Positions 8,823 through 19,400 of a stretch of DNA of 24,308 nucleotides are shown piece after piece (position 1 is the first letter of the stretch; every line of letters begins with the position of its first letter). The notes under the pieces are model-generated. The model had not been told where the DNA came from, searched no databases, and saw only the letters and a list, made by a program, of their open reading frames with translations. Location: positions 1 to 24,308 of the forward strand of contig JBNGIO010002001.1 of the NCBI GenBank assembly GCA_049999805.1, given 5' to 3'. Position numbers and translations under genes: made by a program. The DNA is from Folioceros fuciformis. Taxonomy: Eukaryota > Anthocerotophyta > Anthocerotopsida > Anthocerotales.

Positions 8823-10560
8823 GGTGGCTCGGGTGATGACGCCTAGACGATGGCAACCCGACGGCCTGCAGCCCGCTGGCACACTCCCGATCCCTCCCCC
8901 TCCCGATCCAATTCCAAGCAGCGCCAACTCGCCTCGCCCGCTCGCCTGCTAAGGCAACGAGGCAGGGGAGGAGCGCGGGCAGGCACGTCGACGCAGGGCA
9001 GGAGGAGGAGGAGAAGGCTGGTGCGCTACAACGGGCAGGGGCGGAATTGGCAGGCGCGACAGCGAGAAGAACGAGACGTGTGGCTGGCGAGCAGAGATTT
9101 AGCCGGGCGCCGCGGACAGGGGAATTGGAGGAAGGCCCGGGGCAATCATTCAGTCAGTGCCTCGGTGTGAAAGCGCAAGTGAGCCCCACATGCGCCCGGG
9201 AGAGAGAATGTGCGTGCGAGAGCGAGAGGAAGAGAGAGCAGCTGTGCAGCAGCAGCACCGGCCGCAGGAGCGGGAGGAAGCAACAGGACGAGCACCAGGA
9301 ACAGCAAAGGAGCATCGTCCACACAGGCACCTTCGAAGAAACAGCAGCAGCAGACGCCGGGAGCCTCGGCCTTGACTACACTGCACTGCACTGCACTGGA
9401 GGCGAGCAAGGCTTGCAAGGCCAGGCCAGGCCAGGCCAGAGCGAACGGTCTGCACCACGATTGGCTCTCGGCCTCTGCAGCCGGGCCCCGCCTCTTGTCC
9501 ACGGCGGTTATTCCACCATCGCAGCGCTTTGGCGAACGACGCGTCTCCTAAACTTCTTCAACGCACCTCTGCCACTAACTTGCCTGTCGCTTTGTCCCAA
9601 TTCCACCCATATTTCACCAACAAGTATTTTTATTGCGCGTCTCTTTTCTGACAGTTATAGGACGTACGGTCTACGGTTTACAGCAAGTTGCAAATCTGTC
9701 GTAATTGCATTGCCTGCTGTCTTCATTACCAGGGCCAGGGCCTGGGACTGGACCGGGCTTGCCTTCCATGTTTGGTGCTCTCGTACTTGATGCAACATAT
9801 CCGTGTACCTTCGCCGCCTAGGTAGGTGGCCGCCACTCTGTGCCGGGCTGCGCTGGTATGCCATGTACACGGCCTCTCGTGAGACCGCGCCATGCCCACA
9901 CAAAGTGGCTCGTTCACCTGCACTGCTTTCCATACACTAAGTTGCGAGACATCACCATGACACCACGTCGTCAGCAGAAGGAAGCTTCCCCAGAACCTGC
10001 CTCTCCAGCTGTCTCGTTTTCATAGACTGTGGCTACATGTCATGCCATGTTGTAAGATGCCACAGACAAGGAAGCGCTGATGCTTCCGGTTGTCGGAGAT
10101 TTGGCATCTTTGTTGAGCATATTCGCTGCTCACCTTCTCCAGAATGGCTCCCTGAACGTGTCAATATCCATGCAAGACGAGCCGGTCTGCAGTTCCACAG
10201 CTTTTGATACGCAGGTCAAAGAGTGGACGACGGAAACGGTGTATGTTTGGTACAGTTGAGCAGGATTAAGCTCGTGACCCGACCCCCCCGGGTTGCTGTG
10301 GATGAAGTGTCTTTCGCTCCATCTTCCTCCTGCCGAAGGAACACGTGGTCATGGCACCGACGCAATGCCTACGTTTCTGTGTTGTTCCACCTGAGCTGCT
10401 AAGCTGGAATAGCAAACAGCAACCTGCTTTCCACACACCTGCTTATGCAATATGTACATACTATTGTGCTACAGCCTGGAGTGAGTGAGAATGTCTCATG
10501 CACAGCTCCTGAGGTGATTCTGGTTGGCACCACCAAGAACAGGCGGCAGCAGCAGCAGCT
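8823..10560. other. Gene-poor stretch: GAPN promoter side and O-FucT 3' flank
   Basis: About 1.7 kb between the GAPN start and the O-fucosyltransferase stop. The first 700 bp are GC-rich and purine-rich on the plus strand, with simple repeats; they are the likely GAPN 5' untranslated region and promoter, read on the minus strand. The several long overlapping frames here arise from the scarcity of stops in GC-rich, repetitive DNA and carry no family features. From about 9550 the sequence becomes mixed in composition; a (GCA)n run at 10546-10559 directly follows the O-FucT stop. I see no RNA gene. Confidence 0.5.
9379..9439. repeat. Two short pentanucleotide repeat arrays
   Basis: (CACTG)x4 occupies 9379-9398 and (GGCCA)x4 occupies 9419-9439. 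They are separated by 20 bp. CAG-type trinucleotide runs lie nearby at about 9243-9257 and 9342-9354. All are in the GAPN upstream region. Confidence 0.8.
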
Positions 10561-12701
10561 TCAAGCGCCAGTCTCTTCTCGCACATGCGGAGACTGGATG
10601 TGCTCCAAAGCAGGAATAATGGAGGAAGGGCATCTGTCATCGCCAGGGCCTTTCACTTGACAAAAGCACTCCGGCCAGGGATTGGTGTAGAATGACTCGG
10701 GTGGTGTTCGACGGTGGGGGCCTCCGGATGGACTGCTCTTCATGACTTCCCTCACTGACGCCTCAAAGCTGCGTTTGCCCATCCAACCTGACTCCATTTT
10801 CATGAACACTGGAGCAAGTGCTTTCCTGTCAGGCCGCAGACTTGTTCGGAAGCCATAATACAGGCGGTGGCCCAGAAGATTGTTGGCAAAATTGCTCGGT
10901 CCATCGTACGTCGGTAGGAAGATATCTGCAAGGAGGCACACCATGTAGTCCACGGCTGGTCCTAGCAGACCCTTGCCCTCGGCATTAACTTTAGCCAACT
11001 CCTGGGGAGTGGCCAGAGTCAGGCGGCGTTCAACGTGAGGAAACAGCTTGCGGAAAGGCGCCATAAACCGCTCCCCACCAAATATTTGCCCGGCGGCCAC
11101 GTATATCCTAGTGCTGTTGTCGAAGCCCATGGCCCTCAGGATAAGTCCTACCTGCGGCCACACACATTTCACGTCAGCCACGTACCGCAAAGGGTACCCA
11201 GAGTAGCCTTTGCAAGACGGTACCAGACCGGACCCGTTACCTCCTCTGGAGTAAGAGGGCATTTTCCGATCTGCCTTCTTTCCTTGTACTCTAATTTCTT
11301 GGCTGCAAAGTTCCGTTTTCGATACTCTCGCAAAATCTTTTGTTCCTCTGGTGTGAATATGTCCAAGCACCTTCACCCACATGACACACATACACAGCTT
11401 TCAGCAAAGGAACACATCAAAACAAGTTGTCCACATCGGACGACTGGCTTGCAAAGTAATCGCCGTACCCAGCAAAAGCAAGCATGTCCTGTTCGAAACG
11501 GAGATGAATTGCCACAAAATGTCCCTCAGACCGAAGCCGTTGAACAATGAGCTTGCTCAGGTCCATCACTTCCTGTCGAAACCGTAGGGCATGGAAGTTT
11601 ACACGACATCTCAGTCTTTGATACTCATGATTGTCAAGCTCCTCTGCCAAGCGATGCGAAAAGGGAGTGAGATACACAGCCCCATGCTTCTTCATCTTCT
11701 CCAACGCTTCTGTCTCATACCAGCTTGGCTGAGCATCTCGAGGAGGCCTTAGCTGTGGCCACATTCAGGACGACGAATTTAAGGGACCACAGCCATCATC
11801 GTTATTCTCTTCTTAGGCTACACCGCCTGGAAAACGCGTACCTGAAAGGGCCTCAGTCCACTTCTCCTTGGCAGTCTTTCCACAATCCTCACATCATGTT
11901 TCAATGTCCGGATGAAGTGAGGAACGTCATAGATACCTGAGAAGTTACTGAAAGGAGAGGTCCAGTCACTGCAACTGTATTCTCTCAGATCAAACTACAC
12001 CGGACCCTAACGGACAGCACCTAACCTGTGATCGTGCCAAAAGGAGTTTGTGTCCAGCTCTGGGATCACTAGTGTTGCATTCATGATGCGTGCAGCCAGC
12101 ACGGCATTACAAATCTGCATGCATAGAGGAAGCAGCATTCTCAACCAAGGCAATATACACCATAAAAAAAAGAAAAAAAAACCCTAACGCCCTGGAACAT
12201 GAGAAAGATCTGAGGCCAGCAACAACGGAGCGGAAGACAACAACTGCGCACTTACAGCCGTGCGCTGCTGATTTAGCCCGCCATTACAGCGGACAATCAG
12301 GTAGCCATTACCCCGCTTTGAAGGCTCTGCGGGAACACAGCAGCGATTATAATCGAAGCCCACTACTCTTCCCACCCCCCCGTTCCCACCTTCACCTCCT
12401 ATTTCAAACGAATAAGAAGAGCAAAACAGTCCCGTGGTACAACTCACTTACCAGGCCAGCTCGCGGCTCTCAAAACCGATGATGGTCTCCAGTCATCCGA
12501 TGCTGCGGGAAGCCACAGTTTATCCACATCTATCCTCGTCTGGTCAATACGTCGGTCCTCTTTCATCCGAACCAGAAGAGACAGGGAGACGAAAAACAAG
12601 AGCAAGTAAGCAATTTGCGGTGCCATGCAAAGCGTCCTCAAGCTGGCTGTCGCCTGCCTCCATTTTCGCCTCCCTACTCTCATGCCGACACCTGTCGGCA
12701 T
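10561..12701 (-). CDS. O-fucosyltransferase family protein (PF10250), type II membrane protein
   Basis: A probable Golgi glycosyltransferase of the plant O-FucT family; acceptor unknown. Seven exons (high to low): 12701-12452, 12326-12256, 12114-12026, 11947-11842, 11752-11469, 11370-11241, 11151-10561. They give 506 codons plus TGA, with all phases closing across GT-AG introns of 78-141 bp. A short basic N-terminus precedes one membrane anchor (MAPQIAYLLLFFVSLSLLV), typical of type II Golgi enzymes. Conserved blocks follow in order: NGYLIVRCNGGLNQQRTA, ARIMNATLVIPELD, FSGIYDVPHFIRTLKHDVRI, RLRCRVNFHALRF, the donor-site HLRFEQDMLAFAGC, KCPLTPEEVGLILRAMGF, IYVAAGQIFGGERFMAPF, DIFLPTYDGPSNFANNLLGHR and the terminal FYTNPWPECFC. 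The first ATG is 12701, with a second in frame at 12683. It is divergent from separase. Confidence 0.92.
12179..12187 (+). promoter_or_regulatory. Telo-box-like motif beside an oligo-A tract
   Basis: AAACCCTAA directly follows an A-rich run (12164-12181, one G) inside intron 2 of the O-FucT gene. Telo-boxes near plant gene 5' ends can bind Myb-like and TRB factors; any role here is inference. Confidence 0.3.
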
Positions 12702-12702
12702 G
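12681..12702. repeat. Perfect 10-bp inverted repeat over the O-FucT start codons
   Basis: CATGCCGACA and TGTCGGCATG flank a 2-base centre. On the minus strand the arms contain the first ATG (12701-12699) and the second in-frame ATG (12683-12681), so both possible starts lie in a potential hairpin of the leader. Confidence 0.8.
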
Positions 12703-13440
12703 CCGGACGGAGCCACAGCTAATGCACTTCACTGCAGCAGCAGCAGCTCTGAACCATAGTCTCCACTCCAAGCATCACAATGCGGCATGGGACGCCCTCT
12801 GAGGCAGCTGCTGAACATATTGACGAGCCCAACTCTTGCACGACAGACACCCATATGCATATGCATAAGCACACAAACGAATTGAACCCAGCTCCCCGAG
12901 CTCTCCAACCACACCACACGCACACAGAACGGGCACTGAGCTGCACGACTCGAGGTTTATTCAGCACGCGCCAGAGCCCTCGCCAAGCCTTGATGCAAGA
13001 ACTCCGTACACAGCGTAATAACAGCAACGATGGCAGATCACAGGGAGCAAGAATTCATGACGGCCTTCACAGTGCGATCGTGATGCCGCATGCCAGAGGC
13101 AAGCAGCAGCGGCAGCCCTAGAGCTACCCAGTCTCGCTTCCAGTCCATCACATCAAGTCCAGGCACGGCTAGCCCGGTCGGTCCGACCCCGAACTAGGGG
13201 ACACTTCATGAACATGACACACTGTCCCTAGCCGAACCGGGAGGTGTCGGGCTCCGTTTGGTCACCGGCGATAGCCGGTCACTCACGTCGGGGCTTCCTA
13301 ACGTCTCTCTTTACTCGTTGCGTTGTGAATCGGGCGTGGGTCTCCCGCCGTCGCCTCGGCTTTGAACGATTTGAAGTCCGAGAGAGGAAAGGAAAGGAGG
13401 GGAGAACGGAGGGCGAGATTCTGTCCTGGGCGATGAGAGG
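12702..13440. promoter_or_regulatory. Shared intergenic region of the divergent O-FucT and separase genes
   Basis: About 740 bp lie between two head-to-head start codons and must contain both promoters and leaders. No clear TATA box is seen. Three compact inverted repeats cluster on the separase side: GGTCGG-T-CCGACC (13176-13188), CTAGGGGACA facing TGTCCCTAG (13194-13231, one unpaired base) and ACCGGC-GATA-GCCGGT (13264-13279). A purine-rich run (GAGAGGAAAGGAAAGGAGGG and on) at 13381-13420 lies just upstream of the separase start. Stretches open to translation here look like chance. Confidence 0.5.
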
Positions 13441-13450
13441 ATGGCGCTGA
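13433..13450 (+). other. Tiny uORF overlapping the separase start codon
   Basis: An ATG at 13433 begins a five-codon frame (MRGWR) that ends in TGA at 13448-13450, overlapping the main ATG at 13441 in another frame. If the upstream ATG is used, translation of separase from 13441 would be reduced. Its context (GGGCGATGA) is moderate. Whether it is in the mRNA depends on the unmapped transcription start. Confidence 0.45.
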
Positions 13451-16400
13451 GGGAAGCCAGTGTGCAGCAGCGGCGACAGGCCAATGCGAGCGCGAGTGCC
13501 AATGCGGTGGAATGTTGGAGCAGCGACGCGATTCTCCGCACCGTGCAGGATCGAGGAGACGGTGCTGCTGGCCTGTCCGCGCAGTTGAAGCTCTACCTGG
13601 CCCCTCTGGCCGCGTCCCGCATCCGGCCGGGGGGGAAGGAGAACGGTCAGGGCTGCCAGGAGCACGCCCTGGCCAAGCAACATCTGCCGTTTCTAGTGCA
13701 GCTGCTCAAGCTCTGCTCGAGCTCGCTAGCTGCAGGGCCCGGGGGATGTGACGGGGTAGCGCAGGGGAAAGCGGATGAGCTCCTTGCGGCCATGGCTCTG
13801 GCCCTGGACTGCCTCCACCAGCTCCGGACCTGGCTAGCTGGCCCCTGCTTTGAGATTGAGATTCAGAGGTACCGGCTTGTGCGGCTTCTCATCACGTGGA
13901 AGCGGTACAGGGATGCGGGTAGCCAGTGCTGGGAGCTGTATAGGAGCCTCTGTTCCACGGTGTTGGGGAACAAAGGGGTGGTAGGGGAGCCAAAGACCGC
14001 TGCTTCCGGGAAGGGGAGCCGGCAGCGAAGGGTGCCGGTGGATGTGCTTGAGGATGTCAGCTTGCCGCCCCCGCAGCCGGAAGACGATTCCTCGGCGCTT
14101 CCAACGCTGGTGATGGGGGTGGCAATGGACCTGTTTTTTTGCACGGCTGAGAATGGGGATTGCTCGTCAGACCTTGTGCGAGTGCTGTTGTCGTTGCCGG
14201 AGCGTTTAGATCCGTGGTTCAGGTGGGAATTGGATACTTGTGTAAATTCTCACGGAATTCTGTAAATGTTGGTGAAACTCGAACTCAGACATGATGTGAT
14301 GCATCCAGGGAGTTGGTCTTCATGGACGAAGACTAAATTTTGGCACTGTCCCACTCGACTTTGTTTGTGCGCAGAATTCTGCCTCCGGCGAGTGCTGAGA
14401 AGCAGCGAGACAGCTTGTTCAGGGGAGTGTACAAACTGGCATCCAAGTTGGCAGAGGGAACTGAGAGCCATGAAGCAGAAGTTGTACAGAAGTTTTGTAC
14501 CCTTGCACTCCATTGTTGTGCTCTTTCTTCTCAATGTGGACAGTATGCAAGAGTATGCAGCCAGTTCCTCCTGTGGAAGTCAGCACTTTTTTGGAAAACA
14601 CTAGTGACTGCTCCACCGTAGCGTGTTTAGTCGTGCTTGGCCATTTTATCACTGATTCGGGCAGATTTATGGCCCTGCAGGTTGCCCGAAGGCTGTGTTC
14701 ATTTTTGTCCAGCCACGCGCCCATGGTAGCGGTTAGCGTCAGCCGGGCATGCCTATCTGAAATCTGTCAAATGAGTCAGGTTAGGTCTCCGACATGGGTC
14801 TTGATGCTTTGCTGTTCAGCGACCTGCTTTTATTTCCCTGTCTGCCCTCTGAGGGCCCCATGGCTTATTTGAGTCTTGAAATCTCTGCAGGAGTCTATCC
14901 TGTGGGACAACCCCGAAGTCGGAGACTTTTTGGATTCCTTTGCCAGGCTGTGCCAAGCTGCAAATTGCAATCTGCTTGGTGCTGAAGACATTCAAGCCCT
15001 TTCGCACAGATTCGGCAAGAATGTGCGTGGCTTACACCGAAGTTCAGCTTCATCTTGTTTCGAAAGGCCCCTCGACGTCGGCCAGTTGAACATTGCAGCA
15101 GATTTAACTTTTTTCGCCTGTGCCATTTTTCTGTTGTGATAGACTTCCATTTTAGCTGGAGTGGGTGGCCTCTATGCCGTGGGGCTGTTATTTGCGGAGA
15201 CTGAACAGTTTGGAGATGGGAAGAAGATTTCTCAATTGTTGAGAGCCCTCGACAAAGCAGCGGAAGGTGTTCAATTCCTGCTCAGCCAAAAGCCGACGGA
15301 AGTGACAAACAGGAAAATTGCCATGGAAGAGCATTTCAAGGTGGTTGCAGGTCACTGCTCAGTGAAGATATTGGCATCCGTCTTCAAAGCGCTGGACTTT
15401 GTACGAAGGTCGTCAGCCAAGTTCGTCCAGGCACAATGGAATGCGTATATTTCAAGTTCCTGTTCCGCAAAGATTGAGGAACCCTTCAGCGGATTGTTGG
15501 AGTTGTTGGAGCAAATCTTGCATCTGCTGTGTTTGGTTGTACAGGGTGGTTTAAGGTAACTAAGTGCTCTTCTCTGAATTTATCGTTTGTAATCGTGATA
15601 GATAAAGCTACTCTTTGGTGTATCAGAGCCATACATTTGAGATGTCTACGTGTGCCTGCCACAGGAGCACAGACACAAAAGACGCCGAAAGAGAAGTTCT
15701 TGAGAAGGGCCATAAATGTGTTTCAGCCGCAGCAGTTGCAGCTTTGAAACTTGCAGTTCTGACAGAAGAGAAAACCGAGGTACGAAAGACAAGTACATAG
15801 GAATTATGTTCCAACCTGTCTAACTTGCATTTTCCTTCCTCCCTAATCTGCATCTGCGGTATGCATCTCAGAGACATCTGCTAATTTTGGGGGATATTCT
15901 GCGGAGGACTGAAGCAGACGAAGAGGAGCTTCGTTGGTTGATGTCATCAACTTACAATGTCGGTGTCCAGATGTTCAATGCTACAAAGTATGGGCTGGTG
16001 AGTGGAAGAATTCGTTGAAATGTGGATACTTGAACAACTGAGTGGGCACAACTGACAGATGCAAGGTGTGCAGGCAGTTGGTCCCTTGCGCTTGGCTTAT
16101 GAGTCTGCCTGTGCCACTATGAACTTGAGGTCCCTCCACAAGAATACAGCACTCTCAGACCTGGAATCTATAGAACTTTCAAGCGCAGTAACGGAATGTT
16201 TGGGCAAGTGTGTGGCTCTTGTTGATGCTCTCACACGATGTGAGGACTACGAGGGTTCATCCCAGGCGCTTATAGATGGTTTGTATCGTTGGGGCAAAGC
16301 GCAAGCACTGATGGTGCAAGTGCCCAGACCTCGTCAATTGATTCGTCTCTGGGTCAAGGTATGTGCAATCTGGACTTGGAGGTATCTAGCTTCTCTATTA

Positions 16401-19400
16401 CCGTCTGTATTGCTTACAGATAGTCTGTGCCTCCATAACCATTTCTGTTGCTGCTTAGGGTGTGTGCACACGGAGTGGAGCATCGCATCTTCCGTTGCTC
16501 AACTTGTTGTGCAAGCTGCAGCCACCTCTGCGGCCTGACATTTTAGGATCAATTATGGAAGAGGTGCTGCCTTTCGCTCAGCATTAGAAACCTTTGAAAC
16601 GTGAAGTTTCTGTGTGAAGCCTAACAGTGGTCTTTGAACAGGAGCTCTCAGTGTACGATGGCATGGAGAATGAATTGTCAAAGGATATGAGAGGCCGGAT
16701 TCTTGATTTGTTGCTTGAGCAAGTGTATACGGCAAGTGAATTTTCGTATGAAAGATCAAGAGTTTTGCTTGAAATAAGTCGAAGATCCCGGTTCGAAGGA
16801 CCAGAAGAGTCGAGAAAGTGTACAGTTTATCTGTCGGAGGCAGTATCGTTGCTGGTAAGGTTTACAGTGTGATCGGGTCAGATGACGAACAGTGCAGCAT
16901 GTCCTCTGGTGATGCGTGTCCAATGCCCTGTTGGTATATTTCTCCAGGACAATGCCTTGGGCCAAGAAAGGACAACAGATTCAAAGAGCATGAAGCTGAA
17001 AAAGATTTTACATCAATCTGGAATGACACGATGCGTGAGAGCACTGTACATGTTTGAAATTGATTCCAGCACTGAAGTGAGCGCTCCTCCCCTCGTTGCC
17101 ATTTCGTACATCGCATTATTTCTGCCAACAGGTCTGTGCTTCCTGCCTCATAATCTCAAACTTCCAACAGATATATTTTGATGACATCATGGTGGCTATC
17201 AGTCATTGGCGGGAAGCTCTCAAGTCTAGCAACACGAGCACAAACAAGCTGGATTCTGAGAAAGCTTGGTTATCATCTTTTGGGAAGGATGCCGTATGTG
17301 TACTGTGTAATGTTGCTGCTATGACCTCACTAAAGGTGAGCCACCATCAGGACCTTGGCTACCTGCAACTTTGTAGTTTTGCGTACCGAGGAACTAATTG
17401 ATGAAGGTCGTCATAGTAGGCAACGGACAATAAAAATTTCCATACATGCCAAGACAACGGGTGATGATGGGTTTTCTGCTCGCAGGGGTATTCGGTGTTA
17501 CAAGATGATTTGCATGATCTGATATTTGATATAGTTGCGGGTGAAAGCCTCTCAAAGGAAGACATTTTCACGTCATTTTTGGTAGAGAGACAAGTTGGTC
17601 ATGCTCTCTGTCATGTACCTCATTCAGGCAAATTGTCTGCGTCCTTGTCTAAGAAGTTTGGGCTGGCAGTAGATTCTATTGAAACCTGGCAAAGAAATGC
17701 TGACAATTTCCCAACATCTGAATTGGGTGCCCTTATGAGACTAGTTGCCATAGATGTGTCTCCAGATTGCGCCAAAACATTGGTACCAGAAACATTCTTG
17801 AAATTGAAGGTGAGAGACAGGCTACCTTGCGTCAGTTATTTACTGTATACAATTTCCTGAGCTGCGTATAAAGTGTGACTGGGCAAGGATTTGTGCTTAT
17901 CTTGGATCTTCTCCAACAGACTGAAAATTCTTGTCACTCAAATCTGGGACTTTCTCAAGTCCATCACAGTCTTGCTCAGCAAGCGCTTGGAGAGGGGAAC
18001 CTCGTACAGGTAAGGTCTGAGGCTTTCATCCCCTAGAAATAGGCTTTCGTGAATGGTCGACGTGCTTTGTGTAGAAGTCTCTCTGAGTACTGTCTTTTCT
18101 TGAAGCCGTAAGTTAATCAGCTACACTAGTCGTACCGAACTCGATGTTCTATCATTGTGTTGCAGGCACAAGCGTATGCAAAGGAAGCTCTCCAGATAAG
18201 ATACAGATGCTTTAGTCGGGCATTTATGGCTAGCACCGCAATACCAGTTCCAGTGGCTGAGACAAGCTCGACAGCAGTTGGTAGCCAGTGGCATGTATTG
18301 GGAAAGTACCTTGAGAGTCTCTATCAGGTAATTCGGTGTCATGTTGAAAGAATAGAAGATGCATAGGGTAGGATGTGTATTACGGGATATGCCGATGATT
18401 GCTGACAGTCTTCTTTACAGGTCGGGTTGATTCTTGAGAAAGCAGGAGCTGTCGATGATGCAGAGAAGAACCTTCGTGAGGGAATGCGCATAGCAGCTGC
18501 TCTGTCATTGCGCTTGGCACAGGCGACGTTTGCATCAGCAATAGGTGAACGTATAATGCATTTAGTTTATGAATGCTATCATTCATGTACTGGTGTCACT
18601 CATGGATTTCTATTAACGGGGCTTCTGTCTTCAGGTGAGCTTCATCGAAAACGGCATCAATGGAAATTGGCAGTCGAAAGCTTTGCAGAAGCCAACAGGG
18701 TATATAATCACAGTGACATGACCTTGGCTTGCAAATCCTGTATTCAGGCTGGAAGGGCCTTGTTGCGGATCCGAATAGGTGATTTGGTACGGCATTGCGA
18801 CGAGCAACAGCTCGTTTCAACGTGTCTCAAGGAACTTCTGGCAAGGCCATCTTTCCCTGCTAATCCTTGGCCTGAGAACCTGGATGATGTTGCCTTACGG
18901 ATTTACACCCTTGCCCAAGAGGATCTGCTCCCTATAATTGGGAGTGGCATCACAAATGCTAAACTTTGCAGTTGTGTCATCGACAAATTTGATATTGCTT
19001 CAAGCAGCCAAGAGTCTGGAAGATTTCCAGGGGAGCACCCTCAAACAATGGTCACGACAAAGAAGGCTGACAACAGGCCCAGGAGATCAACAAGAAATGC
19101 TGGTTGTCAATCCTCTCAGAAGTCAGAGTCAGACTTGCAGGACCTTCTGTGTGAAAGGCTGGAGCAAGTTTCATTGGGGGTCGACACAGGACCAACAGTG
19201 GTGACTCAACAGAAGGAGTTGGCAACTACTCGGACTGGACTTCCAGTGAAGCGAAGTGCCCGTTTGAAACTAAGAGCTTTAGCTTCTGCTGCTGCCTCTG
19301 AGATTGCTAGTGGACGCATTGATGAAGGCACCAGCTCGTCGCTGGGCGAGACCCTGAGGAATCCTCAAAGAAGACCGAGATCCCGCAAGGTTGTCTTGTG

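Noticed and set aside
8850-9790. Several long overlapping open frames on both strands, up to 247 codons.
   Set aside because: They lie in GC-rich repetitive DNA upstream of GAPN, have low-complexity Arg/Gln/Ala translations, overlap on both strands and show no family motif.
13341-13352. TCTCCCGCC as an E2F-like site for separase.
   Set aside because: It deviates from the TTTSSCGC consensus and such GC-rich matches are common by chance.
16784-16799. A GGTTCGA sequence resembling a tRNA T-arm.
   Set aside because: It lies within separase exon 10 and no acceptor stem, D-arm or anticodon arm surrounds it.
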